DNA of 20,273 nt from JAGZHZ01 sp965150505 (GCA_965150505.1 CBCTVZ010000039.1:1-20273), one strand, 5' to 3'. Counted from the stretch's first letter, positions 6,812 to 14,036 are shown. The notes: a model not told the origin generated them from the sequence alone. Numbers and translations: made by a program.

Positions 6812-7937
6812 TTATTCTTCTTCCTTCTTTTTGCCAAGTGTCAGCCATTTCAGATAGGCATTGATAAAATGATCAATACCGCCGTCCAATACGTTTTCGG
6901 CATTTCCTGTTTCGGCATTTGTACGATGATCTTTTACCATCGTATACGGCTGAAGAACATAAGAACGAATCTGACTTCCCCATCCATTATCTGACACTTC
7001 ACCTCGGATATCAGAAAGTTTCTCTGCATTTTTCTGCTGTTCCATCAAATATAATTTTGCTTTCAGCATCTGCATTGCCTTGTCTTTATTCATATGCTGA
7101 GAACGCTCATTCTGACACTGCACCACAATATTTGTCGGCAAGTGTGTAATTCTGACCGCTGAAGAAGTTTTATTGATATGCTGACCACCAGCGCCACTAG
7201 AGCGATATGTGTCCACACGAATATCTTCGTCTCTGATCTCAATATCAATATTTTCTTCAATATCCGGCATAACTTCGCATGATACAAAAGAAGTCTGACG
7301 TTTTCCGGCAGCATTAAAAGGTGAAATACGCACAAGACGATGAACGCCTTTTTCTGATTTCAGATAGCCATACGCATTCTCTCCATTGACCTGAAAGGTT
7401 ACAGATTTGATTCCTGCTTCATCTCCATCCAGATAATCCAATACCTCTACCTGATATCCTTTTTTATCTGCCCATCTTGTATACATACGATACAACATTC
7501 CTGCCCAATCGCATGACTCTGTTCCGCCAGCTCCGGCATGAAGCGTCACAATGGCGTTATCTTTGTCATACTCTCCGGAAAGCAGTGTCTTTATACGAAT
7601 TCCTTCATAAGTATCAATAAAGTCATTCAATTCAGCCTGAATTTCTGGAATTAATGAAGCGTCGTTCTCCTCATATCCCATTGCAATCAAGGTTTCGATA
7701 TCTTCATATTTCTGTTTGAGCTGACGATACGTCTCCACATCGTCTTTTAGCCCTTTTAAAGTTTTCATAGATTCCTGAGATTCTTCCGGTTTATCCCAGA
7801 ATCCCGGCTCTTCCATCTTTCGCTCTAATTCCTGGATACGCTGCTCTTTGTTAGCCAGGTCAAAGTGAATCCCTCACTTCCACCAATGGTTTCTCATATG
7901 TACTGAGTGTGTACTTAAACTGATCTAATTCTACCAT
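6812..7937 (-). CDS. prfB: Peptide chain release factor 2 (programmed +1 frameshift)
   Basis: RF2 recognises UGA and UAA stop codons and triggers peptide release. The gene is in two frames: 25 codons from ATG 7937 (MVELDQFKYTLSTYEK...) ending at an in-frame TGA at 7860-7862. Skipping one base, it continues at GAC 7861-7859 (DLANKEQRIQELERK...) to the stop at 6812, giving a 374-residue product, normal for RF2. The stop-recognition motif SPF is at residues 205-207 and the catalytic GGQ at 250-252 (SSGAGGQHINKTSSA). The ATG has a GAAGGTG ribosome binding site. It lies downstream of secA, an order also common in other Firmicutes. A gene caller that starts at the internal ATG 7816 would lose the first 40 residues. 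Confidence 0.97.
7860..7875 (-). promoter_or_regulatory. prfB autoregulatory +1 frameshift site
   Basis: The slippery CTT precedes TGA and the next base is C (CTTTGAC). A Shine-Dalgarno-like GAGGGA at 7870-7875 sits in the same codon phase as in other bacterial RF2 genes. When RF2 is scarce the ribosome pauses at UGA and slips forward by one base, restoring RF2 synthesis. Confidence 0.93.
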
Positions 7938-7956
7938 TCGCTTCACCTTCTTTCTT

Positions 7957-8000
7957 AAAAATCAGGAAAAAGGAGGTCGGACTGACACGCCTTTTTCCTG
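7957..8000 (-). terminator. Hairpin between secA and prfB
   Basis: A perfect 11-bp inverted repeat CAGGAAAAAGG (7963-7973) and CCTTTTTCCTG (7990-8000) has a small inner GTC/GAC pairing. On the minus strand it is followed by ATTTTT. It lies 29 bp after the secA stop, and no clear prfB promoter is visible, so termination may be incomplete. Confidence 0.6.
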
Positions 8001-8029
8001 TCTGCTTCTTCTATTTTTATCTGCTTTTT

Positions 8030-10603
8030 TTATACTCGTTTTCTTCCGCAGCACTGTTTATATTTTTTGCCGCTTCCGCATGGACATGGATCGTTTGGAT
8101 AAACCTTGTTTTCTTCACGTTTCTTCGGCGCTTTTGCAAGGCTGTCATCCTTATTTGTTCCTGTCACTTTTGCTACTTCTTCTCTCTCTACTTTCTGTTC
8201 CAGTTTTACATGGTACAGAAGCTGGATCGTCTCTTCCTGAATAGCGGATGACATTTCATTAAACATATCATACGCCTGCATTTTATATTCTACTTTTGGA
8301 TCTTTCTGACCATATGCCTGAAGACCGATTCCCTGACGCAGCTGTTCCATATCGTCGATATGATCCATCCATTTGCGGTCGATGACTTTTAAGAGGATAA
8401 CACGCTCTAATTCACGCAGCTGTTCAGCTTCTGGGAACTGCGCTTCCTTCTCTTCATACATCTTCACTGCTTTTTCTTTCAGATACTGTCTCAGTTCATC
8501 TCTCTTTTTGATCTCTTTTACATCTTCGTCTGTAATCGGCTGTAATGGGATAATACGAAGAACTACTCGGTTCAGTTCTTTTAAATCCCACTCACTGCGA
8601 TCCTGATCCGCTGGAATGCACAGATCAATATATTTGTCCACACAGTCGTTAATCATCTTAAAGATAGAATCTCTCATACTCTCTCCGTCGAGTACGCGTC
8701 GTCTCTCTTTGTAAATGATCTCACGCTGTTCATTGTTTACCTGGTCATACTCTAACAGGTTTTTACGAATACCATAGTTGTTGCTCTCAATCTTCATCTG
8801 CGCCTTTTCAATCGCACTGCTGAGCATTTTATGTTCAATCTGCTCGTCTTCTTTTACTCCGAGAGATTTAAAAATTCCCATCAATTTTTCAGATCCGAAT
8901 AATCGCATCAGATCATCTTCCAGAGAAATATAGAATCTGGATTCTCCCGGATCACCCTGACGACCGGAACGACCGCGCAGCTGATTGTCGATACGTCTTG
9001 ACTCGTGACGCTCTGTACCAATAATTTTTAATCCGCCCAGCTCTTTTGACTTGTCATCCAGTTTGATATCCGTACCACGTCCTGCCATGTTTGTCGCAAT
9101 CGTAACGGCTCCGTGGATACCGGCATCTGCTACGATTTCAGCTTCCATCTCATGGAACTTCGCATTCAGGACTTTATGAGGAATGCCTTCTTTTCTCAGC
9201 ATAGAGCTTAAAAGTTCGGAAGTGTCGATTGTGATCGTACCTACCAGAACAGGCTGTCCTTTGTCATGCGCTTCTTTAATTGCTTTTACAACGGCATGGA
9301 ATTTTTCTTTCTTTGTCATGTAAACAGCGTCATCTAAATCTTTTCTGAGAACAGGACGGTTTGTCGGGATTTCGACAACGTCCATTCCATAAATTTCGCG
9401 GAACTCTTTTTCTTCTGTCAGAGCTGTACCTGTCATACCGCTCTTTTTCTGATATTTATTAAAGAAGTTCTGGAATGTAATTGTAGCCAGCGTCTTACTC
9501 TCTCGTTTTACTTTTACATGCTCTTTTGCCTCGATTGCCTGATGCAGACCATCCGAATATCTTCTTCCTGGCATGATACGTCCTGTAAACTCATCGACGA
9601 TCAATACTTCATCGTCTTTGACAACATAATCTTTGTCTCGGAACATCAAATTATGTGCGCGCAGTGCAAGATCCATGTTATGCTGGATTTCCAGATTTTC
9701 TGCATCTGCAAGGTTCTCAATATTGAAGAATTTTTCTACTTTTTTGATACCATCCTGTGTCAGGCTGACAATCTTATCTTTCTCATTTACAATAAAGTCA
9801 CCTGTCTCTGTGACTTCTTCTCCCATGATGGCAGACATTTTTGTGACTTCACCGCTTGCCTCGCCGCGTTCTAACTGTCTTGCCAGAATATCGCAGACTT
9901 CATACAATTTTGTTGATTTTCCACTCTGTCCGGAAATGATCAGAGGTGTTCTCGCCTCATCAATCAATACAGAGTCAACCTCATCGATAATCGCATATGC
10001 CAGATCTCTCTGCACAAGCTGTTCTTTGTAAATTACCATGTTATCTCTCAGATAATCGAATCCCAGCTCATTGTTTGTCACATAAGTGATATCGCACGCA
10101 TATGCCGCTCTTCTCGCATCGTTGTCCATATCATTTAAAACAACGCCGACTTTCAGACCTAAAAACTCATGTACCTTTCCCATCCACTCCGCATCACGCT
10201 TTGCCAGATAGTCGTTGACTGTTACAATGTGAACGCCTTTTCCTGCCAACGCATTTAAATATGCCGGTGTTGTAGATACGAGTGTCTTACCTTCACCTGT
10301 TCTCATCTCGGCGATACGTCCCTGATGCAGAATAATACCTCCGATTAACTGTACCGGATAATGTTCCATATTTAAGACTCTCTTTGCAGCCTCACGCACG
10401 GTAGCAAATGCTTCTGGGAGCAAATCATCCAGTGTCTCGCCTTGCTGCAGTCTCTTCTTATATTCTTCTGTTTTTCCTCTCAGTTCTTCATCCGTGAGCG
10501 CCTGCATCGTCGGACGCAGATATTCGATTTTTTTCACCAGAGGCATAATTCTTTTCAGCTCCCTGGAGCTATGAGTCCCAAATACTTTTTCAACAAACTT
10601 CAT
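8030..10603 (-). CDS. secA: Preprotein translocase ATPase SecA
   Basis: SecA is the ATPase motor that drives preproteins through SecYEG. The 857 residues show the full family order: Walker A MRTGEGKT (100-107), DEAD-type IIDEVDSVLIDEARTPLIISG, the preprotein cross-linking region, and NMAGRGTDIKL and RGRSGRQGDPGES of the second nucleotide-binding fold. The scaffold and wing domains follow, then a C-terminal zinc-binding tail with C840, C842, C851 and C852 (CPCGSGKKYKQCC) that contacts SecB-like partners or ribosomes. Length is typical. The ATG at 10603 is preceded by AGGAG (10612-10616) at 8-nt spacing. The promoter is about 130 nt upstream, leaving a long leader. Confidence 0.98.
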   Translation of the reverse strand: MKFVEKVFGTHSSRELKRIMPLVKKIEYLRPTMQALTDEELRGKTEEYKKRLQQGETLDDLLPEAFATVREAAKRVLNMEHYPVQLIGGIILHQGRIAEMRTGEGKTLVSTTPAYLNALAGKGVHIVTVNDYLAKRDAEWMGKVHEFLGLKVGVVLNDMDNDARRAAYACDITYVTNNELGFDYLRDNMVIYKEQLVQRDLAYAIIDEVDSVLIDEARTPLIISGQSGKSTKLYEVCDILARQLERGEASGEVTKMSAIMGEEVTETGDFIVNEKDKIVSLTQDGIKKVEKFFNIENLADAENLEIQHNMDLALRAHNLMFRDKDYVVKDDEVLIVDEFTGRIMPGRRYSDGLHQAIEAKEHVKVKRESKTLATITFQNFFNKYQKKSGMTGTALTEEKEFREIYGMDVVEIPTNRPVLRKDLDDAVYMTKKEKFHAVVKAIKEAHDKGQPVLVGTITIDTSELLSSMLRKEGIPHKVLNAKFHEMEAEIVADAGIHGAVTIATNMAGRGTDIKLDDKSKELGGLKIIGTERHESRRIDNQLRGRSGRQGDPGESRFYISLEDDLMRLFGSEKLMGIFKSLGVKEDEQIEHKMLSSAIEKAQMKIESNNYGIRKNLLEYDQVNNEQREIIYKERRRVLDGESMRDSIFKMINDCVDKYIDLCIPADQDRSEWDLKELNRVVLRIIPLQPITDEDVKEIKKRDELRQYLKEKAVKMYEEKEAQFPEAEQLRELERVILLKVIDRKWMDHIDDMEQLRQGIGLQAYGQKDPKVEYKMQAYDMFNEMSSAIQEETIQLLYHVKLEQKVEREEVAKVTGTNKDDSLAKAPKKREENKVYPNDPCPCGSGKKYKQCCGRKRV

Positions 10604-10614
10604 GTCACTTTCTC

Positions 10615-10725
10615 CTATTTCCGTTCTATTAAATTTCTTTTCTGTCTTTTTATCCGATGATTTTTCAGACAGCTGTCTTCAGTCTGCATGTTTTCCATGA
10701 CAAAATCAGATTCTGCTGAAAACAT
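10615..10725 (-). other. Possible 36-codon leader ORF before secA
   Basis: In the secA leader an ATG at 10725 opens a 36-codon frame (MFSAESDFVMENM ... NLIERK) whose TAG stop (10615-10617) overlaps the secA Shine-Dalgarno. It is acidic at first and strongly basic at its end, and has no hydrophobic segment. The predicted transcription start lies so close to the ATG that no good ribosome binding site remains on the RNA, which weighs against translation. An open frame of this length could arise by chance. Confidence 0.2.
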
Positions 10726-10738
10726 AATTCTGTTTCCT

Positions 10739-10767
10739 ATTGTAGCACTTTCCATTGATGAACACAA
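10739..10767 (-). promoter_or_regulatory. Promoter upstream of secA
   Basis: On the minus strand, TTGTGT (10762-10767), a 17-bp spacer and TACAAT (10739-10744) with a TGC extended -10. The leader of about 130 nt that follows contains a perfect 12-bp palindrome AGACAGCTGTCT (10667-10678). Confidence 0.55.
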
Positions 10768-10823
10768 CAAAATTTTTTTTCCTTCTTATTACATATTTCT
10801 TATTTTTTGTTTTACTCCATCTA

Positions 10824-11420
10824 TCAAATCAAACAGATCAAGGTTAAAACAGATGCTGCGGTACATCCGATATAAAAAAGCGCTCCATCTGCCGTCCCAT
10901 CTGCTTTACACAGTTTCAGCGATACTCCGCCTCGAAATGGATACCAAAGGCGGATATTTTTTTTATTAAAAATATCCAGCACCAAATGAGAACTCATCGC
11001 CACTGCAAAATAGGACGCTGCTTCGGGAATGACCAGATAGACAAGCCCCGAAAAAATCAAGACTGCCAACAACGAGTGCATAAACCCTCGATGCGGCTGT
11101 TCTTTTCCGATCACACACATGATGAGAAAACCAATGATTCCTGCTATCTTGGGCCACAGTTCCCGCTCAGACACAATTTTCTGTGTGATGCCAAGGTCAA
11201 ATTTCCACTCGGCAAGTCCTGCCAAAATTACAGCAATCACAGAAAATAAAATCACACGTTCTGCCTGTCTGTGGGCATTTGAGCTGTCCACATCAATATC
11301 ACAGATCACAGATCCAACCGCAGCGGCCGCAAAGCAAAGCGCCGTCTCCTTCCATCCACAAGGCAGCATCACGGCGAGCGCCGCCGCTTCTCCTACAACA
11401 AAATGTGTTTTTCCTGTCAT
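10824..11420 (-). CDS. YdjM-type membrane-bound metal-dependent hydrolase family protein
   Basis: A 198-residue integral membrane protein of the YdjM/LexA-binding inner-membrane hydrolase family (DUF457). Conserved polar residues are H6 (GKTHFVVGE), D41 and D43 (CDIDVD), H110/H115 (QPHRGFMHS) and H145/D149 (SSHLVLD). They lie at the ends of four or five hydrophobic segments and could form a metal site. The enzymatic substrate of the family is unknown. I chose ATG 11420, which has a GGAG motif upstream and begins the conserved MTGKTH start. An in-frame extension to 11546 would run through the terminator and structured RNA upstream and is rejected. No promoter lies between that terminator and the gene, so expression may depend on readthrough from 11660-11688. 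Confidence 0.8.
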   Translation of the reverse strand: MTGKTHFVVGEAAALAVMLPCGWKETALCFAAAAVGSVICDIDVDSSNAHRQAERVILFSVIAVILAGLAEWKFDLGITQKIVSERELWPKIAGIIGFLIMCVIGKEQPHRGFMHSLLAVLIFSGLVYLVIPEAASYFAVAMSSHLVLDIFNKKNIRLWYPFRGGVSLKLCKADGTADGALFYIGCTAASVLTLICLI

Positions 11421-11452
11421 AAACGCTCCATTCTTTTGTACTTTTTTTAAGC

Positions 11453-11488
11453 AAAAAACACCCCGCTGTTTTGAAGCGGGGATTTTTT
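11453..11488 (-). terminator. Intrinsic terminator ending the structured RNA
   Basis: CCCCGCT (11461-11467) and AGCGGGG (11475-11481) form a 7-bp GC-rich stem with a 7-nt loop. The stem is flanked by A and T tracts on both sides. On the minus strand it is followed by TGTTTTTTG. It stands about 35 bp before the YdjM-type gene. Confidence 0.8.
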
Positions 11489-11653
11489 CATTCCTTATGT
11501 GAACTACTCGGCTACAAGTAATCGAGCTTCTTGCTTCAGCCACCATTGCTTAGATAATACGAAACGGTATTATCTACACAGTGTCCACAAGCGTTATGTT
11601 CGGCTAGTTCCTATCCTACCATAAATATTTTGAAATTTACGCTACGGATTTCA
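11455..11653 (-). ncRNA. Candidate structured RNA downstream of raiA/hpf (raiA-motif-like)
   Basis: This roughly 200-nt stretch has no convincing gene but has a promoter (11660-11688) and an intrinsic terminator (11461-11481). On the minus strand its parts nest. An outer stem TTATG (11620-11624)/CATAA (11495-11499) encloses GAACTA (11605-11610)/TAGTTC (11501-11506), then GCC (11602-11604)/GGC (11539-11541). Inside are a perfect 10-bp hairpin TAGATAATAC/GTATTATCTA (11551-11576) and a CTCG/CGAG hairpin (11507-11526). A 5' stem GAAAT/ATTTC precedes these. Size, independent promoter and terminator, and position beside raiA/hpf resemble the raiA RNA motif of Firmicutes, but I cannot confirm the consensus by eye. 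Alternatives are a riboswitch-like leader of the YdjM-type gene, or a leftover of an IS605-type right end (the frames contain short TnpB-like peptides, NACG and KQEAR). Confidence 0.55.
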
Positions 11654-11659
11654 GTTTAT

Positions 11660-11688
11660 AGTATATACATATAATTTATATTTTTCAA
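11660..11688 (-). promoter_or_regulatory. Sigma-A promoter of the structured RNA
   Basis: On the minus strand, TTGAAA (11683-11688), exactly 17 bp, then TATACT (11660-11665). Transcription would begin near 11653, directly at the start of the folded region. Confidence 0.72.
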
Positions 11689-11707
11689 TAAATAAAACGT
11701 GCTTTCA

Positions 11708-11729
11708 TCTCGGATATAAATAACCGAGA
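11708..11729 (-). terminator. Weak hairpin after hpf
   Basis: TCTCGG/CCGAGA (11708-11713 with 11724-11729) forms a 6-bp stem 17 bp after the hpf stop. No clean U-tract follows, so its role as a terminator is uncertain. Confidence 0.3.
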
Positions 11730-11745
11730 ATTACCGACTAAAATC

Positions 11746-12273
11746 TTAAAATTCTGGTTCAATCAGTCCATATGTGTTGCCTTTTCTCTTGTAGACTACG
11801 TTTACTTCCTCTGTCTCTGCATTGCAGAATACAAAGAAGTTATGTCCCAACAGCTCCATCTGTACGCAGGCATCTTCCGGATACATCGGCTTCATTCCAA
11901 AATGTTTTGTACGGATAATTTTGATCTCTTCTGGATCGTCCTCTTCTGTCTCGATAAATTCTTTCTGGAAGATTCCTCCTTCTTTATGTTTTTCGATGAT
12001 CTTATTTTTATATTTTCGCAACTGTCTCTCGATTACTTCTTCCACTAAATCGATTGACACATACATATCATTGCTGACCTGTTCAGAACGAATAATATTT
12101 CCTTTTACTGGAATGGTAACTTCTATTTTTTGTCTTTCTTTTTCAACGCTGAGTGTAACAATAACCTCCGTCTCAGGAGTAAAATACCGTTCCAGCTTTC
12201 CAAGTTTTTCTGTAACTGCATTTCTTAAGCCTTCGGTAATATCAATATTTTTTCCGCTGATTGTATAACGCAT
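11746..12273 (-). CDS. hpf: Ribosome hibernation-promoting factor, long form
   Basis: HPF (RaiA/YvyD) binds the 30S subunit in the decoding region and pairs ribosomes into inactive 100S dimers during slow growth. The 175 residues comprise an N-terminal S30AE domain (1 to about 95, MRYTISGKNIDITEGLR ... EEVIERQLRKYKNK) and a C-terminal dimerisation domain (about 115-175, IIRTKHFGMKPMYPEDACVQ ... FFVFCNAETEEVNVVYKRK). This is the long form that dimerises without RMF. I chose ATG 12273: AAGGGG lies 8 nt upstream, and the in-frame GTG at 12282 would sit on top of that site. The gene has its own promoter and stands alone. The structured-RNA candidate follows it directly. Confidence 0.96.
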   Translation of the reverse strand: MRYTISGKNIDITEGLRNAVTEKLGKLERYFTPETEVIVTLSVEKERQKIEVTIPVKGNIIRSEQVSNDMYVSIDLVEEVIERQLRKYKNKIIEKHKEGGIFQKEFIETEEDDPEEIKIIRTKHFGMKPMYPEDACVQMELLGHNFFVFCNAETEEVNVVYKRKGNTYGLIEPEF

Positions 12274-12327
12274 ATGACACACCCCTTTATCGTGTTTTTA
12301 GTAAAACTGATGATTTACTATAACCTG

Positions 12328-12355
12328 ATTATATCATATTCTCTGTACTTTTCAA
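12328..12355 (-). promoter_or_regulatory. Promoter of hpf
   Basis: On the minus strand, TTGAAA (12350-12355), a 16-bp spacer and a perfect TATAAT (12328-12333), about 50 nt before the hpf start. I see no sigma-B-type or sigma-H-type elements. Confidence 0.7.
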
Positions 12356-12392
12356 TACAATTTCTTGAGCTTTTTTATTCTTTTTGATTTTT

Positions 12393-13172
12393 TTAATATT
12401 TTTCACACAATTTTAAAACTTTTTTGTACTCCATCGGACCGCCAAACAGATCAAGCGCGCTGCCGATTGTCACATCCAATCTGTTTTTGCCCGCTTTTCT
12501 CAACTTTTCCAAATCTTCAAAACTTCCCACACCGCCTGCATATGTAATTGGAATTTTGCCCCATTCTCCTAACATCTGCGCAAGCTCTGTTTCAATTCCA
12601 GATGCTTTTCCTTCCACATCCACAGCATGGATTAAAAATTCTGCGCAATGGCCCGCCAATTCATCCAATACCTGTTTTGTCAATGCCACCTTTGTAAATT
12701 TTTGCCATCTGTCTGTCACGATATAATATTGCTCATCTTTTTTTCGACAGCTTAAGTCTAAGACCAGTCTGTCTTTTCCTGTCTCTCTTTTTATTTTTTC
12801 CAGATTTTCATACTGGATCTCGCCATTTTGAAACACAAAAGAGGTCACAATCACATGAGATGCGCCGGCATCCAGATAGAACGCCGCATTTTTATCATGG
12901 ATTCCTCCTCCAACCTGCATCGCGCCTTTCCACTCCTGCAAAGCTCCTACAGCCTGAGCCTTTGTCGCCTCATAGTAAGGGGAGGAGACTGGATTTAATA
13001 AAATGATATGTCCTCCCTTTATCTGATCCTGACGATAAAATTTCGCAAAATCGGCTGCGCTCAGATCTGACACAAAATTTTCATCCGCTTCCTCTTTCTC
13101 ATCATTTAAACTGCCACCGACAATCTGTTTTACTTTTCCATTATGGATATCAATACAAGGTCGAAATCGCAT
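12393..13172 (-). CDS. hisA: HisA isomerase of the eukaryotic (His6) type
   Basis: The product isomerises ProFAR to PRFAR, the fourth step of histidine biosynthesis, in a TIM barrel. The 259 residues follow the fungal and plant His6 pattern rather than ordinary bacterial HisA: FRPCIDIHNGKVKQIVGGSL at the start, ENFVS at 31-35, LVLDLSCRK, EFLIHAVDVEGKASGI, ITYAGGV and GSALDLFGGP. Catalytic aspartate candidates are D8 and D139. Normal bacterial HisA is about 240 residues and begins with a DLKxGxxVR-type segment not seen here. It stands alone, with no other his genes in the window. AGGAG precedes ATG 13172, and an extended -10 lies upstream at 13213-13218. Transfer from, or shared ancestry with, the eukaryotic type is an inference from motifs recalled by eye. 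Confidence 0.92.
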   Translation of the reverse strand: MRFRPCIDIHNGKVKQIVGGSLNDEKEEADENFVSDLSAADFAKFYRQDQIKGGHIILLNPVSSPYYEATKAQAVGALQEWKGAMQVGGGIHDKNAAFYLDAGASHVIVTSFVFQNGEIQYENLEKIKRETGKDRLVLDLSCRKKDEQYYIVTDRWQKFTKVALTKQVLDELAGHCAEFLIHAVDVEGKASGIETELAQMLGEWGKIPITYAGGVGSFEDLEKLRKAGKNRLDVTIGSALDLFGGPMEYKKVLKLCEKY

Positions 13173-13212
13173 CTTTTTCTCCTTTCCGAAAAATGTTTCT
13201 CAAATTTTTTTT

Positions 13213-13218
13213 ATTATA
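13213..13218 (-). promoter_or_regulatory. -10 element of hisA
   Basis: A perfect TATAAT on the minus strand with a TGA extended -10 in front and no good -35. It lies about 40 nt before the hisA start. Confidence 0.5.
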
Positions 13219-13241
13219 TCAAACTTCAGAAAATCTGAAAA

Positions 13242-13290
13242 GGCAGGAAACTTTTCTGATCTTTTCAGCAACCTCAAAAAGTTTTCTGCC
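13242..13290 (-). terminator. Terminator after the lipoprotein gene
   Basis: A 14-bp inverted repeat with one mismatch on the minus-strand RNA (13242-13255 with 13277-13290; GGCAG-x-AAACTTTT) and a 21-nt loop. It starts 10 bp after the lipoprotein stop and is followed by TTTTCAGATTTTC. Confidence 0.6.
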
Positions 13291-13299
13291 CTTTTATTT

Positions 13300-13803
13300 T
13301 TACCGTGTGCTTTCCTGCATTCCATCCTCTGTCACATGAAAAGATTCTGTCTCGTTTTTATCCCATTCTCTTTTCATATCATCTGCGCTGTCTTTGATGC
13401 CTTCTCCGACATCCTCTATTCCATCTTTGATACCTTCTCCAACGTCTTTTACTCCGTCCACAATTCCATCACCGATCTCTTCCAACACTCCTGTATCGGT
13501 CTCTGTCTGTTGCGTCCGATCCGTTCTATTTTTTTCTGTCTCTTCCTTTCTATCTTCTTTATCCTCTTTATTGGAATCACTTTCATTCATCATGTTGCTC
13601 TTTGTTTTTTGATCGCTATTTTTTGTTCGGTCTGTCTCCGTTGTTGCCTCTGTTTTATTGCGCGTTTTTTCTTTCTCTGTGGAAGATCTTGATTTTTCTG
13701 TTTTTTCCGTTGTCCCTGCAGCATGATCATTTCCACATCCTGCCAGACATAACATACACAGCGCCATCAGACATCCTGCGGCATACGTTTTCATTTTTCT
13801 CAT
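13300..13803 (-). CDS. Disordered lipoprotein with C-terminal 11-residue repeats
   Basis: A 167-residue predicted lipoprotein. A signal peptide (MRKMKTYAAGCLMALCML) leads to a lipobox LAGC with the lipidated cysteine at 23. Residues 24-105 are a hydrophilic, low-complexity linker made mostly of Thr, Glu, Lys, Asp, Asn and Ser, likely unfolded and spanning the cell wall. Residues 113-145 hold three 11-residue units (GIVDGVKDVGE, GIKDGIEDVGE, GIKDSADDMKR) that could form an amphipathic helix, as in LEA-type or apolipoprotein-like repeats. ATG 13803 has AGGAGG 7 nt upstream. The gene is followed by a terminator and diverges from the PAP2 gene. I do not recognise a family with known function. A surface or envelope role is inferred only from the signal and anchor. 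Confidence 0.82.
   Translation of the reverse strand: MRKMKTYAAGCLMALCMLCLAGCGNDHAAGTTEKTEKSRSSTEKEKTRNKTEATTETDRTKNSDQKTKSNMMNESDSNKEDKEDRKEETEKNRTDRTQQTETDTGVLEEIGDGIVDGVKDVGEGIKDGIEDVGEGIKDSADDMKREWDKNETESFHVTEDGMQESTR
13369..13467 (-). repeat. 33-bp coding repeats in the lipoprotein
   Basis: Three in-frame 33-bp units (13435-13467, 13402-13434, 13369-13401) encode the pattern GIxDGxxDVGE. The third has drifted. Confidence 0.75.
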
Positions 13804-13933
13804 GAAAATTCCTCCTATTATTTCATTTTTCTATTCTATAAGAAGCATCCAGACGCTTTTTAATAATATATACAATTCTGATTTTTCTATACACCAGTTT
13901 CTCTTCACACCTCTTTTTTTCTGATTTGTACTG

Positions 13934-13942
13934 TGGTATAAT
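13934..13942 (+). promoter_or_regulatory. Extended -10 promoter of the PAP2 gene
   Basis: TGG followed by a perfect TATAAT (13937-13942), with a T-rich but poor -35 region. The leader of about 85 nt before the start codon includes CCCTAAAA (13966-13973). This could pair with TTTTAG (14013-14018) or with the AGGG of the ribosome binding site (14023-14026). Confidence 0.5.
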
Positions 13943-14036
13943 AAATTCATTTCGTGAACCGCAATCCCTAAAAGGCAATAGCATCTTTGCGAAGTAACTA
14001 TAAATAAAAAATTTTTAGAAAGAGGGAACATATTTT

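Noticed and set aside
7090..7335. 81-codon minus-strand reading frame inside prfB
   Set aside because: It is an out-of-frame shadow of the RF2 GGQ region, not a separate gene.
10615..10725. SecM-like arrest peptide before secA
   Set aside because: The frame lacks a signal sequence or hydrophobic segment and any recognisable arrest motif, so it is listed only as an uncertain leader ORF.
11421..11546. N-terminal extension of the YdjM-type protein to 11546
   Set aside because: The extension would translate through the terminator and part of the structured RNA. The conserved family start and a ribosome binding site are at 11420.
11499..11624. Decayed IS200/IS605 tnpB 3' end with right-end guide RNA
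   Set aside because: Short peptides (ELAEHNACGH in one frame, KQEARLLVAE in another) and GAGTAGTTCAC resemble TnpB C-termini and right ends. However, they lie in different frames, there is no upstream tnpB, and the TTATG/CATAA stem and a perfectly placed promoter and terminator fit an independent RNA better. It is kept as an alternative, not as a call.
13831..14031. 66-codon minus-strand reading frame between the lipoprotein and PAP2 genes
   Set aside because: It has no ribosome binding site, spans the PAP2 promoter and leader, and the product resembles nothing I recognise.
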